Positions 1 through 11,300 of a stretch of 64,000 nucleotides of DNA are shown here, piece after piece. The stretch lies in NCBI RefSeq assembly GCF_000003815.2, contig NC_049979.1, positions 7,662,589 to 7,726,588 of the forward strand, given 5' to 3'. The first letter of the stretch is position 1, and each line of letters starts with the position of its first letter. A model generated the notes under the pieces. That model was given only the letters and a program-made list of their open reading frames with translations. It did not search any database and was not told the origin of the DNA. This stretch comes from Branchiostoma floridae. Its lineage: Eukaryota; Chordata; Leptocardii; Amphioxiformes; Branchiostomatidae. Made by a program: the position numbers and the translations under genes.

Positions 1-1010
1 TTTAACTGGAGGAAGTACCTCTTAATATATATCTTAGTTTTGACTATTTGTTGCTGATTGTATGATATAGCATGCTTCAGACTACAGATCAGCCTAAGGC
101 AACTCCTCCTGAGCAGATGAACATAGAGCATGCAGCATTCAGTCTCAGACATTACTGCAGTATCTATGGCAATGACAGCACAGCCCAGCTCTTACCATCA
201 GAATGAGAGGAACAAAAACAACTGACACATCAAATGCGAGTATAGAAACAGAGTGAGAACAGTCTCGCTGATTGGTACGTCTTTTGATATAAAAGTAAAC
301 TGTTGCTATGTGTATACATGTACCAATTTTTTAAAAGGGTATAGCAAGAAAATTTTGCTCCTCTGTATTTCACACAGACAACAGCTTTATAAGGAAGAAC
401 TGTGCTGTGCTATCTGAGTGGTTATTTATGGAGGATACTTGCATGGAGGCTTGAAAAGTACAAAGTCAAGCAATCCGTCACCTGGGGCAGACAAAATGCC
501 AAGATGTCAGATGGCCATGTTAGAGAGAGGTGCTGAGTAACAGTTCACACATTGGACAGGTAAAAACACAGGACGACTTTCACGCGAGGGTTCACTCTTG
601 TGCACAGACACAGTGAGGAAATTACACACTCATACTTTCTACAGATAGGATCTCAATGACGAACTGGGATATTGCTCTTAAAGGAATAGTAGCTGCTATG
701 TAGTAAACAGTGACTCTGTAAAAAGCATTCTCCAGTTGGTTCTATGCCACTGTCTCCACATGAAGTACATCTGATGTAGACGTACATATCAAGTCAATAC
801 TTGGTAATTAGTGGTATATCTTACAACATCTAAGACAGGAAATTAGTATCAGGGACAAGTAAGTAACTACTAATGACTGTACTACTTTCTGTAAGACTTT
901 CTCCACATGCACAATGTACATGTTCCTGTTAAATGTATCTAACAACACAACGAATAGCTTGATGGGTCAACAACAGAGAAAAAAACAGTGTATAAAATCC
1001 AGGATCATAC
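1..1010. other. BIRC6 intron sequence at the left edge, no feature seen
   Basis: Downstream of the exon 33 donor (minus strand). I found no conserved BIRC6 block, no TIR pair and no long ORF here. The next exon must lie left of position 1. Confidence 0.7.
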
Positions 1011-4000
1011 CATTAGCTGTAGGAGGGGTGGAGCCACTGGGCAGATCCTGTTTGGCCTCTGATATGTCCATTCCCTCCCCATTCTCCTCCACACTGGGGG
1101 GAGACTCTGAGGGGGGCGATGGTGGGGAGGGGGGTGACTCCTCCCCCTCCACCTCCCCCATCAGGTCCTCATCAGGGGTGTTTTCTAAGGTGACCCCAGG
1201 GGAGCAGGTCATGGGGTACAGTCTTTCACCTGGCAAAATAAACAAACCAACATTACATTCAACATATCAGTTAGCAATGGTACTCCCTGCAAATATTCAA
1301 GTTGTATAAGTATTAAAGTATATCAAGGTTTGCATAAAAAAAATTATGTGAAAGTTTTTTCTAGTTATTAGAATGTGCTAAAGGTATTGTACCATTGTCC
1401 ACACGAAAGATCGGGCCACAAAGCATTTTGCCGTGAAGGCAGCAAAATGAAGAAAAAAAACCTTGCTATACCTTCCAGGACGTCCTTCATGAGACACGTG
1501 ATGGCATGGTGTGCCCATGGCCCTCCCCAGGAGATGCTGCCCCTGTTGTAGTCCGACCCCACACACAGCAGCAGCAGCTGTTCCAACTGCCTCTCACTCA
1601 TCATCTCCGACAGGGTGATGGCTGGACGGGTGGCGCCTGCGATCCGGGCTATCACCTGTGGTTGGAGGGCAGGGAGAAATGGATTGTATGTAATGCTCAT
1701 AACTCAAGTGTAGATGTCAAAAATTATGCTAATGGACGGCTTCCCCAAAGCAAAGACATCACAATTTGGACAGCAATGCATTTGTGTACAGTCAAACCTG
1801 TACAAAAGACAATCTCTACCTGGCCAATGGTGGTGGGTGGTTGGAGAAGGAAATTGATTATATATTATGCTCACAAGTGTAGAGGTGCACAAATGATGCT
1901 GGTGTAATCCAAAGCAAAGACATAAGAACTTTGCCAGCACTGCATTTGTGTACAGTCAAAGCTGTAAAAAAGACAATCTCTACCTGGCCAACGTGACCAC
2001 TTTTTGGTAGTTCCTTACTAAGTTTTTGGATATTAAGGATTGTACAATGACCACCTGTTCACCCAGACCACATTTTATTGGACTTAAGAGGACTTCTTGG
2101 GTAGTCTCAGCAGTATAGAATTGTCCCAGGGAAAAGTAATTCTACCACAAATGGACAATTCTTTAAATCTGATGGTCTGCTACTACCAGCCAAAAGGACA
2201 GAGGATGAAGTACTTTTCTATAAAATGCTCTAGGGAACAATAGCCACACATTATTACAAATAGGCTATAAAGCTCTAAATGTTACTCCACTTTAACTCAG
2301 TGGTTCACAACAACTACATCCTGCCATCACCATCCACCAGGGCACAGTCAGGCTACACCACTACCCACCTTACAGATGACCAGAAACAGGTCCACGTGGC
2401 AGGTGAAGTCCATGTTGAGCAGCAGCGCCACCAGGCCCCTCACCACGGGAATGCACTGCTTCCTGCCCAGCTGACACAGGACCAGGTCTGTCTCCGGGCT
2501 GCCCCGCCCCGAGTCGGACACTCCCTCCTCCTCCTGCCTGTACAGGCTGGGGTGGGTGGTTCTTCTCAGGGTCATGATGTCTTTGAAATGCTGAGGAGGA
2601 AACATCAAAGAGCTTTATCTGGAAGGACGCTTCAGGTAGTATGGTCAAGACTAGGGGTGGGTACCAGTGCGGTGTAGCAGTAAAAAAACATTTTTTTCTT
2701 GTTGGACCAGCTAGTCCAGAAAAACCGGACCCGAAAAAAAATCAGTGGATCGGGTTCAGGTGGACAGGTTCAGGTCCAGACATGGACCTGATCCTCTGGA
2801 TCTGTACCATACCTGTACCTGAATTTTCTGCACCGGTACCCACCTCTAGTCAGGACCACGATAGCCCTGGAAAAACAGCTAATTTCACAACCCTTTACTA
2901 CTTCCCGGAGCACCTTCGTCACCCTGGAAATTGATACAATCATTCTAATGAGAGAATCTTCAGTATGACAAGAATAAAAGACCCCCTCCTGCAAAAGTGG
3001 CGTGTTCCTGACGTCACTGCTGGAGATAGGGTCATTCTGTGAACAAGGTCGACGGTGATTGACCGAAAATTTAGGGTAAGTCCCTACATTAATTCGTGTT
3101 GGAAAGAAAGTTTAGCAATTTCTATAAGAATAAAAGAGTTTTCCTGTCCCACCACCTTATCTGCATGGGCTTTCATCTGCTTCTTAAAGACGTTGAGCTG
3201 CATCTTCTCGTAGCTGGACTTGGGTTCACTGCCTCCCTTCAGGCTGGACATCAGCATCTTCTGCTTGGCCTGTTGACATGGCGGACATAACATTCTCAAC
3301 CATTTACTTCCTCAGTTTGTTTGTTTGTTTGTTTGTTTATTCTTTATTTAACCAGTGTAAAGCATGTCGCCTGACAGCGTTTTTCAAAGCCCCCTGGGGG
3401 AAATACAACAGCTAAGTAAACAAATACAACAGCTTTAACTTGACGTTCTCACATGGCCAACATATTACATCAAGATGAAACAAAGAATTGAGGATATAGG
3501 AGAATTCTCTTACACAACCAGTAGGTACTTACTTGGCTTATGTTTCGATGTCTCTCAGACACCTTCCTCAGAGCTTCTGACTGGAGTTCTGCTTCTCGCC
3601 AAGTAAGTAAGTACCTACTGGTTGTGTAAAATATCCTATATTCTACCAACCTGATGAAATTATTTTTGGAAGGCTTAACTTAACAGAGAACAACGTCCTG
3701 TCCCACCTGTAAGTCAAGGATCTCCTGTTTCTGGTGGAGGAGGGTTTTCTTCAGCTTCCTGCGCAACAGTTTGGTGGCGCCCGTGCGGCTGGAGCTGGAC
3801 TGGGAGTTGGGAGGCTGCATCTCATTTCCCACAAAGTCCCATCGAGAAGGGAAATTGTTTCCTAGAGAGTGAGATAAGAATGTCACCTGTGTATACGTGC
3901 TGTACTACAAACCAACCTGAGATAACAGTTGATTCCTTAACAATGTTTTTACATACATACTTGTACATTGTCATACTCTTATCGAGTTGTAGCATTTAAC

Positions 4001-5344
4001 AAAGTTCTGCTTCCAGTGTGATCTATCATTCGCCAAAAAGTAGTTACTCAAGCAACTGGATATGATTTTGGAAACGGTCAGACATTTCAACTGGAATCCA
4101 CCAGTTTTCGTCAGTGACAGTGATCTATCATTCATCATTACAGTTAGGCCCCTATCACATAGTCTCTTATTCAATAAAGTTCTTTAGCGTAAGGTATGGA
4201 TGGCCTCTTCTCCTTTTTGTTTCTGGGGATCAAAGGAGCAGTTTAGTGGCTGGTTCGCCATGACAAGAAACATGTCCAGCAGGTTTAACAGGCATCACCT
4301 GACTCCAGTAGAGATAGGTGGAAGAGTCCCACAATCTCTTTGATTATCTCTAAAACTTCTGTCCGTGACATAGTTTTCTAAAACCCACCCTCATCCTCCC
4401 TGGCGACCTTGCGGGGAGGGCAGCCATTGCTGTCCTCCTCGTCCCCATTGCCTCTGCTGGCCGTGCTGTCCAGTATCCTAGAGAGGAACAGCAGCACCCA
4501 GCTGATCAGTGGCAGGTCCAGCGTGCCCAGCTCCTCCCCGACACCGTCCGCCTGTCCCGACCCGTCTCTCTGCAGGGGGGCCAGTAGCCTGGACACCAGG
4601 CTCAACAGGCTCTCCAGAATCCCCCCACATGTGCTGACAGACATGGACTTCTGTCCCAGGCTGGTCAGTAGCACAAATAATCTGGAAAACAGACATAAAA
4701 TGGTCATGAAAAAAATGTCCCATTGTGGTGAACTTTAAAATGTCAGAGCAACCATTATTCCCATGCATGATGAAAGCCGTTTTTACATATAAAAATCTAG
4801 ATGTTAAGTACTTTTATCATTCATCATTAACAAGTCTAGTAATGTTAAGTCTTTTATACATAATTGCCACACTATTAAGAAAGCATATTGGTTGAACTGC
4901 TAATTATGATGGACAGTCTTTTGTTTGCCTCACTGACTTTGTTTTTATCTATGTTGGCCTCCGCATGAGAAAGGTGTACACAATCGTGAACTATTGATAA
5001 TACATTTTGTATAACAAACAGCTAATAATCACAACACATAATATTGTTGTCATGGTGATGAGCCTGACCTGTCCTGAGGAAACAGCACGTTCTGTTCAGA
5101 GTTGAAGAGCTCCTGCAGCCCCCTGGCCAGGAAGTCCCCCCACCAGCCCTGCGCCCCGCACAGCCTCAGCAGGAGCCCGCCCGCCTTCTGCCGTAGGGTG
5201 GGGCTGCCGTGCACACACAGGTGCTTGAACAGGCGCTCGCACACGTCCGGCTGGAAGAAGTCCACTATTGCACTGTCTGTGTCCGGGAGGCTGGGAGAGG
5301 TGCTCAGGCTGATCAGGATGTCCAACAGGGATTCTGATAGAACC
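1011..5344 (-). CDS. BIRC6: BIRC6 exons 27-33: armadillo-like scaffold
   Basis: Exons 5069-5344, 4389-4681, 3707-3861, 3156-3269, 2369-2590, 1472-1655 and 1011-1229. Blocks: CERLFKHLCVHGSP and LQELFNSEQ, SWVLLFLSRILD, QKQEILDLQAKQK, HFKDIMTLRRT, LLNMDFTCHVDLFLVICK, then ARIAGATRPAITL and SDYNRGSISWGG. Exon 33 is acidic and Pro-Ser rich (ESPPSPPSPPSESPPS), matching the position of the variable acidic linker in vertebrates but different in sequence. Exon 33 ends with a codon split after the first base. Confidence 0.92.
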
Positions 5345-8300
5345 CTGGAGGAAAGGAGAAAACAAGTCTTGTCATTTGCCACCAATGCTGAGGACATGTT
5401 AGGAAGTAAAAATGACACATTTGAAATCAGGTACAAAATAAGCGCAGCTCTGAGAACATTCCCCAACTTCTGGGGCAACATTTTCTCACAATCTACAAAG
5501 AAATCATCCTCAACAATTCTTGTTAACAGGTGTCATTTGCTACCAATGCTGAGGACATGTTAGGTAGTAAAAATGCCTCATTTGAAATCAGGTACAAATG
5601 TATGCTTATAGACATTCCTTAACTTCTGGAGCAACATTTCCTCACAAAGAAATCATCCTCAAAACTTCACAATGCACAGAAAAACAGTGGAACCATTCTT
5701 ACAGTACCAGCACGGTAAACTTTACCGTAAATTACGGTGTGCGTAATCGTGAACACGCCGTAAATACGATCGTAATTACGGCCGTATTTACGGGGCGGTA
5801 TCACGTGGAAACCGGCCGGTAATATTCAGAATATTCATGTTTTGAACACCGTGTACACGGAATATTCATGAGAACGTCATTAATTATTAATCAAACAGCA
5901 TGATTTGCGGCAGAAATTTAGCGGCGCCTGACCCGGAGAGCGGGGTACCGCCGCATGCGTAACATAACTAGACTGTTTTTTAAGTACTTAGTAAATCGCG
6001 AGCCGATCTTTTGTGATTTTCCGAACAAAATGTAGACTGCATAGCAGAACAATCCTCATAACCATGTTCTCTTGTATGAATTGAAAGTATTTCTCGAAGC
6101 ATAAATACGTGTGTTCAAATATTATACGGAACCAGATACAACTTCACAATAAAAATGCTCCTGTTTGCCGAAAATATAACTCAACCGGTTTTCACCGGCG
6201 GGTTTGATATTGCCGCCGGGCATGATCAGCGATCGGGAACATACACCAGCGCGCGCTCGGAAAACCACCTTCGAATTTTGATAGGAATATCTTTAAGGTT
6301 CGACAAATACATATCTGGAATGGTGCAATTATTTTATAACTACTACGTCCTCGCTTCCTATTAAATATAAACGTCCAAAAATGCCATAGTGAGACACTTT
6401 TCTCCTCGGTATGTCACACAGTCGGCGTGTACACGCCGTAATTACGGCGTCACAGCCGTGTATACAGTTTTGTGTGGCGTTACAAAGTGGAAATGTTGGC
6501 AACTTTGGGGTTTTGAGTGGAAATATGAGGCCTCCATTGTTGAAATCGAAACTAATAGATGTTTTTGCGTGTTTAGTAGATGTTATAAGATACCGGACGG
6601 TAGAATTGTAGAAAAAATGGGTCTGACCCGTGCCCTCCCACCGCGACGCTAAATTTGATTGACACATGCGGCCGAGGCGCGGCTTCTTTGAGTTTGTCGG
6701 CATATTCAATTCTCAAAGATCGGGCCTGCGCGAACTGCACTTTAAGTCTAACAGCCCGCTATGGCAAAAATGCGCAATAAAGGTCTTCATTCATTCATTG
6801 TTACAACAATAAACACAGAGCTTGTTTTTCCGCCGTGTTTTTTTTTTCTTGGTTTATTCTACTTGATAGCGATATTAAGTACCGACGTATATATTTTGAA
6901 TATTTTGGAACGACATGTATCGTGATGACAAAGGCACGAAACTTCTTCTGATCTTCATATACATTAGCACATTTTATAAATAGCGATTTACCTAACATAT
7001 TTCCAACATTTGGAATAGATGATGGTCGATCGGGTAGCAGCAGAATGATGATGGAAAATCTGATATAAACTTACCTTCCAGGTTTTAAACGTTACATGTT
7101 GTGACGTAGTGTATATGTATATAGGAGTCCAGAGAATGGGCCCGGGGTCTTCAGTGTTCTCAAAAAGAGCTTTAAAAGTTTCACCGGAAATTCTGGGAAG
7201 TTCGCAATTACAGTGTAGTTGCAGATAATAAAATCAATAAACGAAGTTTAAAATGGGAATAGATCGTCACCACTGTTGACGGCGATCTTTTTTTTTTTAC
7301 AAGCGGTAGATTGTATATTTCGTTTTCGTTCAAGGGCTCATTCATATCCCCCCCCCCCCAAAAAAAAAACAGTTCTTGCAGCATGAATCGGAAAAAAATA
7401 ATTTCTTAAATATATGTACGATGTACTCCTTCCTGCTATCCTTACTGCTTATATCAATATTTCAAAATTAAGCGCTCGTGACAGTTATTGCAATCATATT
7501 GGTGTCAGTTGTTAAACCAGGACATAAGAATCTAGGATAGCTGCAAGGCTGAATGTATTCCCCGCAGTAAGTTTGCGTCGACTATCCGACGACCAGGAGC
7601 AGCCGTCAGCGTAATCTCCAAGCAGATTCCTCCGTGGCATAAAACAGTAACATAAAGCTGGGGAAGGAGTTTAGCCGACAGAGGAGTATAATTGCCCACT
7701 GCCGTCAGCGATGTTCCGTCCCAAGAGCTCATTCAGGAACAGGTAGGTCTCGTTGGCGGAGCTGCACCCTCGACGATCAGCAGTGTGCCAAGGAAGCCAA
7801 CGGATGGAAACCCGCATCCTTTTATTCTGGCTTAGAAATGTAGCTAGCTAACGTAAGTCTTAATACATAGTAAAAGTAAGTGTAATGTTAGTTACGACTT
7901 CACAACTTTGAACATGTACGGTTAGTTACGCTAACACAACATTGAACAGACAAAATACGATTAACAACAACATTAAAAACGCATAAGGATGAAAGTATGC
8001 TATGTTACTGAAAAGTATGTATTGATTTCGTTGGTCGACTGTCTGACGACCAGGAGCCGCCGTCAGCGATGTTCCGTCTCAAGATCTCCGCCAGGAACAG
8101 GTAGGTCTTGTTGGCGGAGCTGCACCCTCGACGATCAGCAGTGGGCCGAGGAAGCCAACGGATGGAAACCCAATCCCTTTAATTTATCCTAGCTTAGAAA
8201 AGTAGCGACGGATGTATAACTACATAGTAGAAGTACATATAATGTTAGTTACGTCAACAAAACTTTGAACAGATACACAGACAAAATACGATTAACAACA

Positions 8301-11300
8301 ACATTAAAAACACATAAGGATAAAAGTATGCCCTGTATTGATTTCGTCGGTCGACTGTCCGGCGACCAGGAGCCGCCGTCAGCGATGTTCCGTCCCAAGA
8401 GCTCATTCAGGAACAGGTAGGTCTCGTTGGCGGAGCTGCACCCTCGACGATCAGCAGTGTGCCAAGGAAGCCAACGGATGGAAACCCGCATCCTTTTATT
8501 CTGGCTTAGAAATGTAGCTAGCTAACGTAAGTCTTAATACATAGTAAAAGTAAGTGTAATGTTAGTTACGACTTCACAACTTTGAACATGTACGGTTAGT
8601 TACGCTAACACAACATTGAACAGACAAAATACGATTAACAACAACATTAAAAACGCATAAGGATGAAAGTATGCTATGTTACTGAAAAGTATGTATTGAT
8701 TTCGTTGGTCGACTGTCTGACGACCAGGAGCCGCCGTCAGCGATGTTCCGTCTCAAGATCTCCGCCAGGAACAGGTAGGTCTTGTTGGCGGAGCTGCACC
8801 CTCGACGATCAGCAGTGGGCCGAGGAAGCCAACGGATGGAAACCCAATCCCTTTAATTTATCCTAGCTTAGAAAAGTAGCGACGGATGTATAACTACATA
8901 GTAGAAGTACATATAATGTTAGTTACGTCAACAAAACTTTGAACAGATACACAGACAAAATACGATTAACAACAACATTAAAAACACATAAGGATAAAAG
9001 TATGCCCTGTATTGATTTCGTCGGTCGACTGTCCGGCGACCAGGAGCCGCCGTCAGCGATGTTCCGTCCCAAGAGCTCCGCCAGGAACAGGTAGGTCGAC
9101 TGCCCGACGACCTGGAACGTCCGATGGCGATGTTCCGACCCAAGAGAACAGGTAGGTCTTGATGCCGAGTTGCACCCTCGACGAGCAGCAGTGTTTCAAG
9201 GAAAAGGGCGGCCGACGAAAACCTAAATTCGTAACCTAGAAAAGTAGCTAATGCCGTCTAATTAATGGTCAATTTATCTAGAAATAGCTTATGACCAGAC
9301 ACATTATCCTATATATATTCATATTACAAGCATTATATGTAGTCAATTTATACGTACAAATAGTCCATTAATGCGAACCATACATGCCTGAAATAGTCCA
9401 CAGATCTATTTAATACTCCTTGAGAACTTCGCACGTAGCGATCTATTTGTAGTGGGAATATTACATCATGATCACTCCGTCCCCCATCCTTGAGTCGGTG
9501 ATATTGCTTTGTGCCAAAGTCCTTGGTCATACTTGAGTCAGGTACAGTTTGAATGAAAATTTACGCCTCGATTTACAAAACTCCATCTTTTGTGATGGTG
9601 TTTCCGTCTCTCTAAAATTAAAAAAAAAAAAAAAAACGTCTCAAAATACCCGACCAAGACTTTCATCACAATGCCACACCAAATTTAGCACCGAAAACTT
9701 GCGTCGTCCGGCTGCAAAACCTCCGATAAGTGAGCGTAGCCGGTAACTAGTATTGGACCAGTCTATTATAATAGGGGGAAACGTCACACATGGGGTGATT
9801 CTAAAGTTCATTGAAATAAACAAAATGCCAACTTAAATATTCCATAACGGTTGTTAAATGTTCCTACATATTCAAAGGAAGCTGGCCAAATTACATATCT
9901 TTTGAAAAAAAAGTTAATTTGACATTTCTTGATAGAATTGTCCCCATCTGCTACTATTAGAACGTCCCCTAAATCGTGGGAATCCCAGTACAGAACGTCA
10001 GAAGTTCCCTACATCCAAGTTGTACGGGGCGGCGGTCCTTTGATCTAGTATCATATGTGCCGGGCGCCGGCGACAAAATCAATCAATTTTGACAGCACTA
10101 GCTGTCTGACATTTCCGGAGAAACTAAAAACTGTAAAAGAAATCAAATTTGGACTTATACAAAAATGTACATTTACAAATGCAAGGATTTAATCTTTTGT
10201 GCCAGGTTCTGGTTACTGAAATAAATAAATCGTTTTTTATTATCCGTTTTATCGATTTTAGGTTTGAAACTGAAAGTCTCTCATTTATTTTTTATACACA
10301 AACAACACGTCTTTTGTGAGCCATATTTCAGGGTTCTTCAAACGCCAGCGACAGAACCTCGTTTTACTTTATACGCGACAAGTGTCAACTTATTTTTGCT
10401 ATCAGTTTTCCTCTTCGCTGATTGGCTGTCAAAAATGATTGAATTTGCGATCGGCAAAGTTTCAGATTGTCCGGCGCGGGCAGCACGATCTTCAAAAGGC
10501 CGCGATCTGCTTTCAATGTAATCAAGACGACACACCGTGGGAAAGTGTATATTTGACTTGTAGTGGCCATCTCGGAGCTGCTGTTTCGCGCTGGATGCAT
10601 CAAATCTCATATCATAATCTCTAGTTTAGTTTTATCCAGATCCCAGACGATTCTCCGATTTCTGGCTATTATTTGTTACAACGCTCAAATTTTAATCAAA
10701 TCTTTGGCTATATCAATTGCAATTTGAAGAGTTGTACAGAAAAGCTGTGTTGCTAAGGAACATGCGTGTTTGTTTAGACGTAAGGCCGGCGCTCGGTAGT
10801 AAGTCAACTTTTTTTACCTCGCGTTCAGCTGGCCGACACGGGTGGGCCGAAACATTGCATGTCCACTTTTGGTCAATTTTTGTCAAATCTATTTCCAACA
10901 TAAAAAAATTGTGATGCCGAGTTTTATTGCTTAGTTAGACAATGGTACATTTCAGGCGAGTATTAAAACTCTCTTCTAGACGCATGTTACTGTATGTGGT
11001 CCAGCGTAATAAATCTACGCTTTAACTCACCATGTTTATATAAAGATATATCACAAATTGCATCAGAAGGAACTTATTTTGTAATGAAAAATAATGCATA
11101 TTCATTGTGGGTCAAAAAGTTTTACAAAACCTGTTTAATGTGCCAATAATTCATGTGACATAAATTATGATAATGAGGTAAATTTCCAATATCCCCTTTT
11201 GCTGCATTTCCTACTGNNNNNNNNNNNNNNNNNNNNNNNNNNNNNNNNNNNNNNNNNNNNNNNNNNNNNNNNNNNNNNNNNNNNNNNNNNNNNNNNNNNN

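Noticed and set aside
5102-5563. 153-codon plus-strand frame over BIRC6 exon 27
   Set aside because: It is the antisense shadow of a well-matched BIRC6 exon and continues into a tandem-repeat intron.
7989-8866. Two identical 67-codon frames (7989-8192 and 8663-8866)
   Set aside because: They are identical because the 674-bp tandem unit is duplicated. The sequence has no protein-like conservation pattern and other monomers break the frame.
7540-9190. CRISPR array
   Set aside because: The tandem units are ~317-357 bp with no short regular direct repeats or unique spacers, and the context is an animal intron.
10264-10610. Short overlapping frames in the 6.6-kb element as a possible transposase remnant
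   Set aside because: No DDE/D, helix-turn-helix or zinc-finger pattern visible, and frames are under 90 codons on both strands.
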